Source: Caldilineaceae bacterium SB0661_bin_32 (GTDB lineage: Bacteria > Chloroflexota > Anaerolineae > Caldilineales > Caldilineaceae). Taken from it: a stretch of 64,000 nt of DNA. This document shows, one piece after another, positions 16,685 through 25,592 of this stretch (its first letter is position 1; each line of letters starts with the position of its first letter). The translations under genes and the position numbers were made by a program. The notes below the pieces were generated by a model, which was given only the letters and a program-made list of their open reading frames with translations, was not told the DNA's origin and made no database searches. Location: the NCBI GenBank assembly GCA_009841235.1, contig VXMH01000076.1:1-64000 (forward strand), in the 5' to 3' direction.

Positions 16685-16739
16685 GATTCTTCGTCTGCGA
16701 AAGGGAATTTACCTCTGAGTCCTGCGGTCTGAACCCTGT

Positions 16740-17915
16740 CTATACTTCGCCACAAAATGCAACGGCAGTGAGCGCGTAGACCTTGGCGACCCGCACCAAC
16801 TCCTCCACGGGGGTAGCTTCGTGCAGGGTGTGCGCGCCTGTCGCGGCCGGCCCGTGGGTCAGCGCGGGGATGCCGGCCTCGGAGGCATAGATATTGCCGT
16901 CGTCCACGAATAGCTTGGCGCCGAGCGGCAGTGGCGCGCCTGCCAACGCAGTATGGGCCTGCTGGAACGCGTGGACCAGGCGGCCGTCGGAATCGATCTG
17001 GTAGGCCCCGCCTTGCACGGCGAAATCGACGTTTATTGCCGTGCCGGTTTCGGCTGCTACCTCGGCAAGAAGCTGGGAGAATTCGTCCTGAACGGCTGCG
17101 CTGCCGGTGGGCGGCACCCAGCGTCGCGTTCCCTGCACCAGACACTCAGCCGGCGACTGGTTATAGATCTCCCCTGCCTGTATATTACCCACGAATGTGG
17201 AGTCATGTCCCACCAGAGGATGGCGGTTCTGCTCCAGCTCTTCGTTCCAAGTATGCAGTCGGTTCACCAACTGAGCGCCGGCAGCCACCACGTCAGGCGT
17301 ACCTGGCGGGCGCAGCACTTCATGCACGGGCTCGCCATCACGGCGAATTGTCGCCTGAAATATCGCCAACCCCCGGCCCGCGACCGGGAGAGGGGTGGCC
17401 AGATATTCCGGCAGCATGACGGCATCGCCAACAAGGCCCTCTCGGATCATGGCGCGCACCTGACGGGCGTCGCCCCACGGCCCTTCGTGGTGATCATGTG
17501 CCGTAAACAGCACTCTGCCCGCCGGCAGAGCGTCGAGCGTACGCAACACGCGTAACGCTTCCAAGGCCGCCGCGATACCGCCTTTCATATCAGCCGAACT
17601 GGATCCGTAAAGTGTGTCATTTTCCACGCGCGGCGGCACGTAGGGCAGATGTACGGTATCAAGATGGCCGTCAAACTGCAGGGTGGGGCCGGGCCTTCCG
17701 CTGTCGAGCGCGGTCATGACAATTGGCGCTTGCGGCCAGTCGGCGTCATGCCGCTGGACGGAAAAGCCGTCAGCGGACAGGATCTCGGCAAGTCGATCGG
17801 CAGCTGGGCCCGCGCTGCGAGTGGGGCTGGGCACCTCAATCAGCGCTACAGCCGTGTCGATCAGCCGCTGGCGGTCGACGGTCCGGGCAACTTGATCAAG
17901 CAACGCATTATTCAT
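16740..17915 (-). CDS. M20 family metallopeptidase (ArgE/DapE/YgeY-like)
   Basis: A 391-residue M20 amidohydrolase/peptidase. Metal-ligand motifs are visible: FDGHLDTVHLP (first His and Asp), SSADMKGGIAAALEAL (bridging Asp) and, at the C terminus, THGPAATGAHTLHE (last His). Family members deacylate amino acids or cleave dipeptides with two zinc ions; specificity is not clear. The product is cytoplasmic (no signal peptide). The DUF1232 gene lies 24 bases upstream on the same strand and may be in the same transcript. Confidence 0.92.
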   Translation of the reverse strand: MNNALLDQVARTVDRQRLIDTAVALIEVPSPTRSAGPAADRLAEILSADGFSVQRHDADWPQAPIVMTALDSGRPGPTLQFDGHLDTVHLPYVPPRVENDTLYGSSSADMKGGIAAALEALRVLRTLDALPAGRVLFTAHDHHEGPWGDARQVRAMIREGLVGDAVMLPEYLATPLPVAGRGLAIFQATIRRDGEPVHEVLRPPGTPDVVAAGAQLVNRLHTWNEELEQNRHPLVGHDSTFVGNIQAGEIYNQSPAECLVQGTRRWVPPTGSAAVQDEFSQLLAEVAAETGTAINVDFAVQGGAYQIDSDGRLVHAFQQAHTALAGAPLPLGAKLFVDDGNIYASEAGIPALTHGPAATGAHTLHEATPVEELVRVAKVYALTAVAFCGEV

Positions 17916-17939
17916 CTGTTGTGGAAGACGCGCCGTTTC

Positions 17940-18371
17940 CTACTTGTCGTCAACGACTCGCCAGTCTCCGGGGATCGTCTTGTCGTCTTCGTCCCAGATA
18001 TCCCAGACCTCCCGGTCCGGTTCATCCGGCGAAATATGTCCGAGCCGCACGAGGGCGCGCCGTACGGCGTCCTGCGGGGCCATTTGCACAAACAGCCGCC
18101 CTGCCAGAATGACAGCGGCAATATCGTCGATAGGCCCCGGCCACAGATCGATCGGCGATATAAAATACAGAATGGCCAGTACGGGAAAACCGACTCGCAG
18201 CAGAATCGATACCTGCGGATCGCCCATCAGTTGCCATACCACGGCAAAATCGCGTAGAATGTCGGAAAAGCGCCAACCGCCGCTTTGGGGTACAAAGGAT
18301 GAATCGCGGGTCATTTCGACAGGCCTCCAGTCACTGTGAGATTGCCGCTTCACCTTCTTTTCTTCGGACAT
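17940..18371 (-). CDS. DUF1232 (YkvA-type) small membrane protein
   Basis: A 143-residue protein with a DUF1232 domain. The diagnostic stretch is VLAILYFISPIDLWPGPIDD, followed by a hydrophobic AAVILAGRLFV helix. The function of this widespread family is unknown. Its N-terminal 40 residues are polar and charged, and the C terminus ends in an acidic Trp-rich tail. It precedes the M20 peptidase by 24 bases. The 205 bases upstream are the divergent control region shared with the gene at 18577. Confidence 0.85.
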   Translation of the reverse strand: MSEEKKVKRQSHSDWRPVEMTRDSSFVPQSGGWRFSDILRDFAVVWQLMGDPQVSILLRVGFPVLAILYFISPIDLWPGPIDDIAAVILAGRLFVQMAPQDAVRRALVRLGHISPDEPDREVWDIWDEDDKTIPGDWRVVDDK

Positions 18372-18576
18372 TGTCTCACAGGTTGGCCCAGATTGGCAAG
18401 GCCCTGCAAAGCGTCAGGCTGGACAACGGCCGGGGGCCAGCCAGCAAGTGGAAGCGATGGGATACCCAGGCGTGCGGAAACGGCCGTAACCGGTTCTCGC
18501 CGCAAGACCGAAAGAACTGAGCGCTACATTAACCAGGTGTTCGAGTGCTGAGCCACAGCGCTTCAGGAAAACGCAG

Positions 18577-20139
18577 ATGCCGCAAACCAGTCAGATGCTT
18601 GTCGAATACCCGGAGATCCACCTGCATGTAATTGCGGAGCTTCGGGGGGCCTCTCTGGACGGGGAAAAAAATGTCCGGGCAATGATCGATAGCCTGGCCG
18701 GCCAGATCACAGACCCGACCTCGGTGTTGATGGCCTTTCAGGAGATTACCGATTCCTATCCAAGGGTCAGGTCTGCTTTGGACCTCCTCATTGCGGAGGG
18801 GGGCGAAATGCGAGAAGCTCAATTCAGCCGCGAATACGGCAGCGTCCGGCAGATGGGTCCATCCAAATTGGAGCGGGAACAACCATGGAACGCGCCGGAG
18901 AGCGTTGCCGAGTTTCTTTACTATTACGGACTGATTGGCCGCACGTACAAAGGGGAAGGCCGGAACGCCCACACGATCATCTTCATTCCCACTGATATCC
19001 TTCCCTGGCTGCCGCAGCCGACGACCGCCGACGGCGAGCAGAGGCTGGCCGCTGCGCCGGTGCCCCCGCCGCTGTCATCTCGAATGCTCCGGCTGGAGGA
19101 TGCCTTTCTTGAAGATGCGGGCACGCTACTAGGGTTTTTGCATACCGAAGGGCTGCGCCTGCAGGCCGACGGCACGCCGGATCCTGACGACATCGACCAA
19201 CTTATGATGCGCCTCAAGTCCAAAGACGGTTTCGTGTCTCCATTCGAGCCTCCGGCCGCCTCCGCCAATATCGAAGAGACCCGAATCGCTCTTCTTTTGC
19301 ACCTGGCAAGGCGGCTGGGCTGGCTGCGCCGCGCGGACGACGAACGGGTTCGCCTCACAGGGAACCGGGTCTACGCTTTTCTGGAGCAACCGCGTTCCGA
19401 ACAGCGCTTCTCACTCTGGGAGGCTTGGCGTACCTCCTCGGAGTGGAACGACCTGGTGCGCATTCCCGGCCTCGACTGTTCGGTTGGCAATTGGCAGAAC
19501 AACCCTCTGCAAACGCGGGAGGTCGTTCTACAGCTCCTGGCCCGCTTGCAGCCCGGCGCCTGGTACAGTCAGGCCGACGTAGTTAGCGCCATCAAGGAGA
19601 CGATTCCTGACTTTCAGCGCCCCACCGGCGACTACGATAGCTGGTATATCCGTGTCGAAAACACCGATAAATTCCTGCGCGGTTTCGAGCACTGGGACCA
19701 GGTGGAAGGCGTGCTGCTGCGTTTCCTTCTAAACGGTCCTATCTACTGGCTGTCAGCCGTCGATCTGGCGGAGCCCTCGGCGGGCGACGATCTGCTGTTT
19801 TCGCTGAGCGCCGGGGGGTCCCGCTGGTTGGGCCACGACAGCGAGACGCCGAATGAGGCGAGGCGGCGCTCCATCGTTGTCGAAGAAGACTTCAGTGTTG
19901 AACTGCCTGCAGACACGCCCTTAATGGACCGATTTCGCGTGGAACGGTTCAGCAACTGGCAGGCCAGTTACCCCAACTATCTCTACCAGATCAACCAGCG
20001 CAGTTTGAACAGGGCCTCCGCTGAGGGCGTACAGCCGGATCGCATTTTGGCCTTTCTCAATTCCAGGGCGCGTCACGTGCCGCAACGGGTTGCAGCAGGG
20101 CTGCAGAAATTCGGCGAAAGGCTTGCAACCGATTCTTAA
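18577..20139 (+). CDS. Unrecognised protein, possible helicase-associated winged-helix type
   Basis: A 520-residue soluble protein I do not firmly recognise. It has repeated stretches resembling winged-helix units: residues about 55-110 (LDLLIAEGGEMREAQFSREY, then a YYYGLIGR stretch) and about 215-255 (LLLHLARRLGWLRRADD). This pattern loosely recalls the XPB/Ssl2 N-terminal-like helicase-associated proteins of Chloroflexota and Actinobacteria, but no helicase motifs are present. It could instead be a DNA-binding accessory factor. It stands alone, divergent from DUF1232 and 268 bases before the transporter operon. Function not assigned. Confidence 0.8.
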   Translation: MPQTSQMLVEYPEIHLHVIAELRGASLDGEKNVRAMIDSLAGQITDPTSVLMAFQEITDSYPRVRSALDLLIAEGGEMREAQFSREYGSVRQMGPSKLEREQPWNAPESVAEFLYYYGLIGRTYKGEGRNAHTIIFIPTDILPWLPQPTTADGEQRLAAAPVPPPLSSRMLRLEDAFLEDAGTLLGFLHTEGLRLQADGTPDPDDIDQLMMRLKSKDGFVSPFEPPAASANIEETRIALLLHLARRLGWLRRADDERVRLTGNRVYAFLEQPRSEQRFSLWEAWRTSSEWNDLVRIPGLDCSVGNWQNNPLQTREVVLQLLARLQPGAWYSQADVVSAIKETIPDFQRPTGDYDSWYIRVENTDKFLRGFEHWDQVEGVLLRFLLNGPIYWLSAVDLAEPSAGDDLLFSLSAGGSRWLGHDSETPNEARRRSIVVEEDFSVELPADTPLMDRFRVERFSNWQASYPNYLYQINQRSLNRASAEGVQPDRILAFLNSRARHVPQRVAAGLQKFGERLATDS

Positions 20140-20407
20140 TTCGGATCCTTTGCTCTCCTGAAACCATTTGGATCGCACCGGAAAAGAATGGTAGTATAGC
20201 TTCTGCACAAATCGCAGAGACGAGCCCGCAGTAGTGCAGGCGGATTTCTTGAAGCAGTTGTGCTCCACCGACTCCCCCACTGGCAACTCTTGCCCAGTAT
20301 GCGAAGGCCGCGCGATATTGCTCTACTATGGGTAGTCTTGGGTGACGCCCGTGCGGCCGACCACGTACACCAGACCCACATACCTTAATAGTGAAAAGGA
20401 GAAGTCG

Positions 20408-22180
20408 ATGATTGGAAGGCACTTTTCAACCCTGCGAGTCATTGCCATATTGCTGGCGATGGCCTTTTTGCTGGCTGCCTGTCCGGCAGCGGCGCCGACC
20501 GGCGGCGAGAGCATGGCTGCTAATGAAGAGATGGCAGAAGAAGAGGTAATGGAGGAAGAGGGCAAGGTTCTGACCATTCTCTACTGGCAGGCCGCCTCTC
20601 TGCCCGGACCGTATTTGTCGGGCGGCACAAAGGACCAGGACGCCGGCGCGATTACGCTCGAACCCCTGGCCAACTACGACCCGAACGGCACCATCGTGCC
20701 CAGACTGGCGGTGGAAATCCCCACCATCGAGAACGGCGGCGTCTCCGAAGACCTTATGACGATTACCTGGACGCTCAAGGAAGGGCTGCTCTGGTCGGAC
20801 GGCAGCGACGTGACCTCCGAAGACGTTGTCTTCACGTGGGAGTACTGCAGCCACGAGGAGACCGGCTGCACAGCCAGCGAGGCTTTCCTGGGCATAGAGA
20901 GTGTCGAAGCGCTTGATGACCGAACGGTCATGATCACGTTCGATTCGCCGACACCGTATCCGTACAATGCTTTTGTCGGCGCAAATACGCCGATCATCAG
21001 CAGTGCCCAGTTTGGCGACTGTGTGGGCGCGGCTGCGCAGACCTGCAACGAGGAGAACACCGCCCCGCTCGGAACAGGCCCGTATCGCATCATCGACTTC
21101 AAGGTAAACGACGTCGCCGTTTATGAGCGAAACCCGCACTATCACGGCGAACCGGCTTACTTTGACACCGTGATCTTCAAGGGCGGCGGCGACGCCGCGT
21201 CGGCGGCCCGTGCCGTCCTTGAGACCGGAGAAGCCGACTATGCCTGGAATCTGCAGGTAGAGCCTGACATTCTGCGCGACATGGAAGCTGCCGGGCTGGG
21301 CACAGTGATCTCCGCCTTTGCCGGTTATGTCGAGCGCGTCCTGGTCAACCAGACCAACCCGCATTCCGATTTGGGCGATGATCGTTCCGAATACATGGAC
21401 GGCGACAACCCCCATCCCTTCCTTACATTCCCGCCGATTCCGCAGGCGATGTCGATGGCGATCGATCGCACGCTCATATCCGAACAGCTCTACGGATTTG
21501 CCGGCCAGCCAACCTGCAACGTGATCCCGGCCCCGCTCCACTATGTGTCAGATGCAAATGACGGCTGTCTGACCCAGGACATTGACGGCGCCAAGGCGTT
21601 GTTGGACGAAAACGGCGTCCTCGACTCGGACGGTGACGGCATCCGCGAGTACAACGGCATGCCGCTCAAGATCTCCTACCAGACATCTACGAACTCGGTA
21701 CGTCAGAAAACGCAGGCCCTTCTGCGCCAGTGGTGGCTACAGATCGGGATCGAGACCGAACTGATCAACCACGACGCGAGCGTGTTCTTCGGCGGCGATC
21801 CCAACAGCCCCGACACCTATCAGAAGTTCTACACAGACCTGCAGATGTATACGACCGGTCCCACGATTGACCCGCAGCAGCATCTTTCGAATTGGATCTG
21901 CGAACAGATTCCGATGCGGGACAACTCCTGGGGCGGCGGTAATATCTTCCGCGGCTGTAACTCGGATTACGACGCGCTTTTCGAACAACTGACGCAGACG
22001 CCGGTCGGCCCGGAGCGTGAAGCGCTGGTGAAGCAGCTGAACGATATCAATGTTCAAAGCTTCTACCAGATTCCACTGGTCTACCGCGGCGAAGTCTCGG
22101 CCCAGCTGAACACCCTCAAGGGTGTCTGGATCAACGGTTGGGACAGTCAGATGTGGAATGTCGGCGAATGGCACCGCTAA
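20408..22180 (+). CDS. ABC transporter solute-binding lipoprotein, family 5 (peptide/nickel type)
   Basis: A 590-residue SBP_bac_5 lipoprotein. Residues 1-25 form a lipoprotein signal with lipobox LLAAC, so Cys25 would be lipidated. A short acidic linker rich in Glu and Met (about residues 32-50) follows. Family features include WTLKEGLLWSDGSDVTSEDV and the LGTGPYRIIDF segment. It captures peptides or other ligands outside the cell for import. The ATG at 20408, eight bases after AAAGGAGA, is preferred over one at 20342. A hairpin and two permease genes follow; no ATPase gene is nearby. Confidence 0.93.
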   Translation: MIGRHFSTLRVIAILLAMAFLLAACPAAAPTGGESMAANEEMAEEEVMEEEGKVLTILYWQAASLPGPYLSGGTKDQDAGAITLEPLANYDPNGTIVPRLAVEIPTIENGGVSEDLMTITWTLKEGLLWSDGSDVTSEDVVFTWEYCSHEETGCTASEAFLGIESVEALDDRTVMITFDSPTPYPYNAFVGANTPIISSAQFGDCVGAAAQTCNEENTAPLGTGPYRIIDFKVNDVAVYERNPHYHGEPAYFDTVIFKGGGDAASAARAVLETGEADYAWNLQVEPDILRDMEAAGLGTVISAFAGYVERVLVNQTNPHSDLGDDRSEYMDGDNPHPFLTFPPIPQAMSMAIDRTLISEQLYGFAGQPTCNVIPAPLHYVSDANDGCLTQDIDGAKALLDENGVLDSDGDGIREYNGMPLKISYQTSTNSVRQKTQALLRQWWLQIGIETELINHDASVFFGGDPNSPDTYQKFYTDLQMYTTGPTIDPQQHLSNWICEQIPMRDNSWGGGNIFRGCNSDYDALFEQLTQTPVGPEREALVKQLNDINVQSFYQIPLVYRGEVSAQLNTLKGVWINGWDSQMWNVGEWHR

Positions 22181-22188
22181 TCTGACTT

Positions 22189-22224
22189 AGGGAGGGAGGA
22201 GAGGAATCCTCTCCTCCCTCTTTC
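22189..22224 (+). terminator. Stem-loop between binding protein and permease genes
   Basis: Positions 22192-22205 and 22207-22220 are perfectly complementary and are followed by TTTCTCT. The location, nine bases after the binding-protein stop and inside the operon, suggests an RNA-stabilising or partial terminator hairpin that raises binding protein over permease levels. Confidence 0.7.
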
Positions 22225-22246
22225 TCTGTCTTCCCTAAATGACGCC

Positions 22247-23263
22247 GTGGGCCAATATCTCGTCCGTCGCATCCTGACAATTATTCCCACCCTTATCGCG
22301 ATCAGCTTTGTCATCTTTGCGGTGCTCGATCTCGCGCCCGGGGATCCGACCAGCGCGCTGCCGGAGACGATTCGGCCCGAGGTCCGCCAGCAGATTCGCA
22401 AGGCGATGGGGCTGGATGAGCCATTCCCTGTCAAGTATGGGCTGTGGATGCGCCAGTTCTTTGTCAACGAACCGCTGTCACTGATCGAGAAGGCGTTCGA
22501 CATTCAGATCGGGGATGGAGAGAAGCGGTTACGAGTGACCTCCTGGGGCAGTCGGGGCGTTCCCGTGATGGATATGATATTGGAGCGCGTACCGCAGACG
22601 CTCTGGGTTGTGGGGCTGGCCTATGTGGTCGCGATTGTGATCGCGGTGCCGATCGGTGTCGTCTCTGCAATTCGACAGTACTCGATCTTCGATCAGGTTG
22701 GGACCTTCATTTCGCTTATCGGCTATTCGATCCCGACCTTCTTCACCGGCCTCTTGATGATTCTGTTGTTCAGCGTGAAGCTCAAATGGTTTCCAATGAT
22801 CTATGACACCAATCTTCAGGTCGTAGATTGGCACAGTTTTGTCGAACAGTTGAGGCAGAGTGCCATGCCGGTGGCGGTTCTCGGTTTTTTCCAGGCGGCG
22901 ATTCTGGCCCGCTTTACGCGCTCGTCGATGCTCGACAACATTCCGATGGACTACGTACGAACGGCGACGGCCAAGGGCTTTCGCGAAAGATATGTCGTTA
23001 TTCGCCACATTCTGCGCAACAGCCTGATCCCCGTTGTCACCCTCATCGCCCTGGGCATTCCCGCAATTTTCAGCGGCGCTATCATCACTGAACAGATATT
23101 CCGCGTAAACGGCCTGGGAGCGCTCCTCATCGGCGCGATCCAGTTGAACGACATTCCCTTGGTACAGACGGTCACCTTTATTTTTGCCTGCTTGATTGTC
23201 GCTTTCAATCTTATTGCCGATGTCATCTACGGCATACTCGACCCGCGTATCCGGTACAATTAG
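22247..23263 (+). CDS. ABC transporter permease, DppB/OppB type
   Basis: A 338-residue permease with a GTG start. The N terminus (QYLVRRILTIIPTLIAISF) is the conserved first membrane segment of DppB/OppB permeases, followed by the extracellular APGDP motif. Five further membrane segments are visible, with the cytoplasmic EAA-like loop YVRTATAKGFRERYVVIRHI that contacts the ATPase. It ends with the family's C-terminal DVIYGILDPRIRY. It pairs with the DppC-type permease starting 68 bases downstream. An out-of-frame ATG at 22239 was rejected. Confidence 0.93.
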   Translation: MGQYLVRRILTIIPTLIAISFVIFAVLDLAPGDPTSALPETIRPEVRQQIRKAMGLDEPFPVKYGLWMRQFFVNEPLSLIEKAFDIQIGDGEKRLRVTSWGSRGVPVMDMILERVPQTLWVVGLAYVVAIVIAVPIGVVSAIRQYSIFDQVGTFISLIGYSIPTFFTGLLMILLFSVKLKWFPMIYDTNLQVVDWHSFVEQLRQSAMPVAVLGFFQAAILARFTRSSMLDNIPMDYVRTATAKGFRERYVVIRHILRNSLIPVVTLIALGIPAIFSGAIITEQIFRVNGLGALLIGAIQLNDIPLVQTVTFIFACLIVAFNLIADVIYGILDPRIRYN

Positions 23264-23331
23264 AGCGCAGTGGCCAACTGTCGCTGGGCTATCAGGCCAG
23301 GCACCGCGAACTGCTGGCCGCAGGATTGAAT

Positions 23332-24279
23332 ATGGCCGCAGGCACGGAAACGGCATCCGCTGAGAGCCTCTCCTCAGAACTCTCGCAACGCCAGCATCGT
23401 ACTTTGTGGGGGGATGTATGGCTGCGCTTTCGCCGCCACAATCTGGCAAACATCGGCGTAGTCGTTCTTGTCTTACTGGTGATAGGCGTCCTCGCCGGTC
23501 CTCTCATCTACACGGTAGACCCGGAATACAGCTTCATCGTCGATGACATTAACTCGATCAATCAACCCCCCTCGGTGAACTACCCACTGGGCACGGACGA
23601 CTTGGGGCGGGACACTCTGGCGCGCAACCTGTTCGGCGGGCGCATCTCGCTGGCTGTCGGCGTCGTCGCCATGTTCGTCTCCATCACCTTTGGCACGCTG
23701 GTCGGCGTGCTATCCGGGTTCTTCCGCCGGCTGGACAATCCGCTCATGCGCTTCACGGACCTGATGCTGGCTTTACCGAGCCTGCCACTGCTGCTGGTCA
23801 TCATCATGCTGTTCCGTGACTCGCTTAAGGCATTGCTGGGCCCGGAACTGGGCATTTTCCTGCTCGTCGTGCTTGTTATCGGCATTCTGGGTTGGATGCC
23901 GACTGCCAGGGTCGTGCGGGGATCGGTGTTGTCTATCAAGGAGAAGGAGTTCGTAGAGGCTGCGGTCAGCGTTGGGACGCGCGAGCCTGCGATCCTGTGG
24001 CAGCACATCCTGCCCAACGTTCTGAGCCCGATTATTGTATCGGCAACGCTGGGGGTGGCTGCGGCGATACTGACCGAGTCGGCGCTTTCCTTTCTGGGTC
24101 TGGGTTTTCCTTCCAACGTGCCTACGTGGGGGCGGCTGCTCTTTGAGAACAAAGATTTCATCACCCAGAATCCGTGGCTCGTCATCTGGCCCGGCATGTT
24201 CATCTCCCTCACGATTCTCAGCATCAACTTCATCGGCGACGGCCTGCGCGACGCGCTCGATCCCCGCCAGCGCCGTTAG
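23332..24279 (+). CDS. ABC transporter permease, DppC/OppC type
   Basis: A 315-residue DppC/OppC permease. It has an N-terminal cytoplasmic tail, a first membrane segment (LANIGVVVLVLLVIGVLAG), the periplasmic HPLGTDDLGRD-like motif (NYPLGTDDLGRD), and the cytoplasmic FVEAAVSVGTREPAILWQHI loop contacting the ATPase. It ends with GLRDALDPRQRR. The ATG at 23332, six bases after CAGGA, is chosen over a TTG two codons earlier. No DppD or DppF ATPase gene follows; the next gene is on the other strand, so the ATPase must come from elsewhere. Confidence 0.92.
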   Translation: MAAGTETASAESLSSELSQRQHRTLWGDVWLRFRRHNLANIGVVVLVLLVIGVLAGPLIYTVDPEYSFIVDDINSINQPPSVNYPLGTDDLGRDTLARNLFGGRISLAVGVVAMFVSITFGTLVGVLSGFFRRLDNPLMRFTDLMLALPSLPLLLVIIMLFRDSLKALLGPELGIFLLVVLVIGILGWMPTARVVRGSVLSIKEKEFVEAAVSVGTREPAILWQHILPNVLSPIIVSATLGVAAAILTESALSFLGLGFPSNVPTWGRLLFENKDFITQNPWLVIWPGMFISLTILSINFIGDGLRDALDPRQRR

Positions 24280-24335
24280 AGCTCAAGCTGGAATCAAAAG
24301 AAGGCGGTATCCTCAGATCTCTCCATGCCCTGCTC

Positions 24336-24728
24336 CTATTGGCGCAGGCAGCTGACTACCTTTCCCAGCACGAGGTCCAGCGCGACCGGCCCGAATGTGC
24401 GACTGTCAGCACCGGCCGCGGCGTTGTCGCTGGCAAGTATCAGCCGTATGCTTGGGGCACTGCTTTCAGTACGGCTCTCGATAACCGCCGCGACGCGCTT
24501 GACGATCTGCAGCCCGGTGTTGCGGGGATGGCGCGTGACGACAATCTCATCCTCTTGCGGGCTTCGCGAGCGGTAGGCGCGGGGATCCAGCATCACCACG
24601 GCGCCGGACATCAGAGTCGGCGTCATCGAATCCCCTGTCACGCGAAAGAGCCGACGCCTGCGGATCAGCCACAGCGCCATCTCCCGCCAGCCGCTGCGGG
24701 GCAGCTCCCCTTCCATTTCCCTCTCCAA
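24336..24728 (-). CDS. sodX: Nickel superoxide dismutase maturation protease (SodX)
   Basis: A 130-residue S26-type signal peptidase relative that removes the N-terminal propeptide from NiSOD. The Ser/Lys dyad is visible: Ser34 in TGDSMTPTL and Lys77 in IVKRV. The S26 box ASDNAAAGADSRTFGPV follows. Unlike true signal peptidase I it lacks an obvious transmembrane anchor; one weakly hydrophobic stretch lies at 14-30. It follows sodN on the same strand after 95 bases holding three hairpins. The pairing with sodN makes the assignment strong. Confidence 0.92.
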   Translation of the reverse strand: MEREMEGELPRSGWREMALWLIRRRRLFRVTGDSMTPTLMSGAVVMLDPRAYRSRSPQEDEIVVTRHPRNTGLQIVKRVAAVIESRTESSAPSIRLILASDNAAAGADSRTFGPVALDLVLGKVVSCLRQ

Positions 24729-24736
24729 AAGAGAGA

Positions 24737-24823
24737 CCGGATCCTGTTATGGATCCGGCCGCTGTCTGCTGATATACGTTGTGATCGGTCTGCGGGGTCA
24801 GACCGGTTCCGGCTTAGCCGGAA
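24737..24823 (-). promoter_or_regulatory. Three tandem hairpins between sodN and sodX
   Basis: Three perfect stem-loops fill the gap: 24807-24813 with 24817-24823 (7 bp, loop TTA), 24786-24792 with 24799-24805 (7 bp) and 24737-24744 with 24751-24758 (8 bp). The first abuts the sodN stop. No long U tract follows, so partial termination or mRNA protection is more likely than full termination. Confidence 0.7.
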
Positions 24824-25276
24824 TCAGGTAGCCACGTAATAGGCTACATCCCGCCCCTTGGTGGCCCAGTAGACGTTGTGGATGTCCTCGATGGCGGCCA
24901 TCAGGTCGTTGGCTGCATCGACATCGACGCCCTGCTTGACCGCCGAGCAAAGCTTGGCAGCGTTCCAGAACTTTTCATGCAGGTCCGGGTATTCGTCCAG
25001 GTGCTCCGGCTTGAAGTAGTCTGTCCAGAGGATGAGCAACTCCTCCTTGGCCAGGTGTGCCTGTTGTTCCTTAATGGCAACAAAGCGGCCATAGGTGTTG
25101 TGATCGGCGGAATCTGCCGGACCGAGGTCGATGATCTTCTTGGTCATCGACAGCGCCGCTTCGGCAGCGATGCGTGCAGAGGCCGGGTCATAGACGCCGC
25201 AGGGGCCGTCACAGTGGGCGCTGACGGTTTCAACCGCGGTCTTGGCGATGAGATTGGCAATGGCTTCCTGAAACAT
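24824..25276 (-). CDS. sodN: Nickel-dependent superoxide dismutase
   Basis: A 150-residue NiSOD precursor that converts superoxide to O2 and H2O2 in the cytoplasm. A 20-residue leader (MFQEAIANLI...VSA) ends just before the nickel hook HCDGPCGVYDP. After cleavage His21, Cys22 and Cys26 become His1, Cys2 and Cys6, the nickel ligands; Pro5, Gly7 and Tyr9 of the hook are also present, while position 4 is Gly instead of Leu. The four-helix body (residues 31-150) keeps the family's WATKGRDVAYY-like end. ATG 25276 follows AAAGGA. The processing protease is encoded next downstream. Confidence 0.97.
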   Translation of the reverse strand: MFQEAIANLIAKTAVETVSAHCDGPCGVYDPASARIAAEAALSMTKKIIDLGPADSADHNTYGRFVAIKEQQAHLAKEELLILWTDYFKPEHLDEYPDLHEKFWNAAKLCSAVKQGVDVDAANDLMAAIEDIHNVYWATKGRDVAYYVAT

Positions 25277-25592
25277 GTGGAATCCTTTCGGTGTTCGTGG
25301 AGGTCAGAAATTGTGATTCACTCTGTGTTTCTACTGCAACTCTTAACCCGCTTGACAGTCATGTTTGACCGCCGTGCGCTTGGCACGGTGCTGGCCGGAG
25401 ATCATGTCGATAACGAGAACTACTCAAATCACGGTGTCGGACAGTTCTCTATCCTTACAAGCATGGAAGTATACCGAAATCAGAGGAATGAGTCAATAAA
25501 TTGCTGAAAGCTGGCCGCCCACCGCGTTATGAACTTGCGGCGGTTGCCGGCTTTAGATTGAGCATACAGTTCGCGGAGCGCATGGAACGAGC
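25277..25592. other. Intergenic region upstream of sodN
   Basis: 316 bases separate the sodN start from the end of the GNAT gene, both on the minus strand. It should hold the sodN promoter. I see no convincing promoter pair or regulator (Nur-type) operator and no gene. Confidence 0.4.

Noticed and set aside
25340..25360. TTGACA at about 25350 as a promoter
   Set aside because: No -10 element follows at 16-18 bases on the plus strand and no plus-strand gene is downstream.
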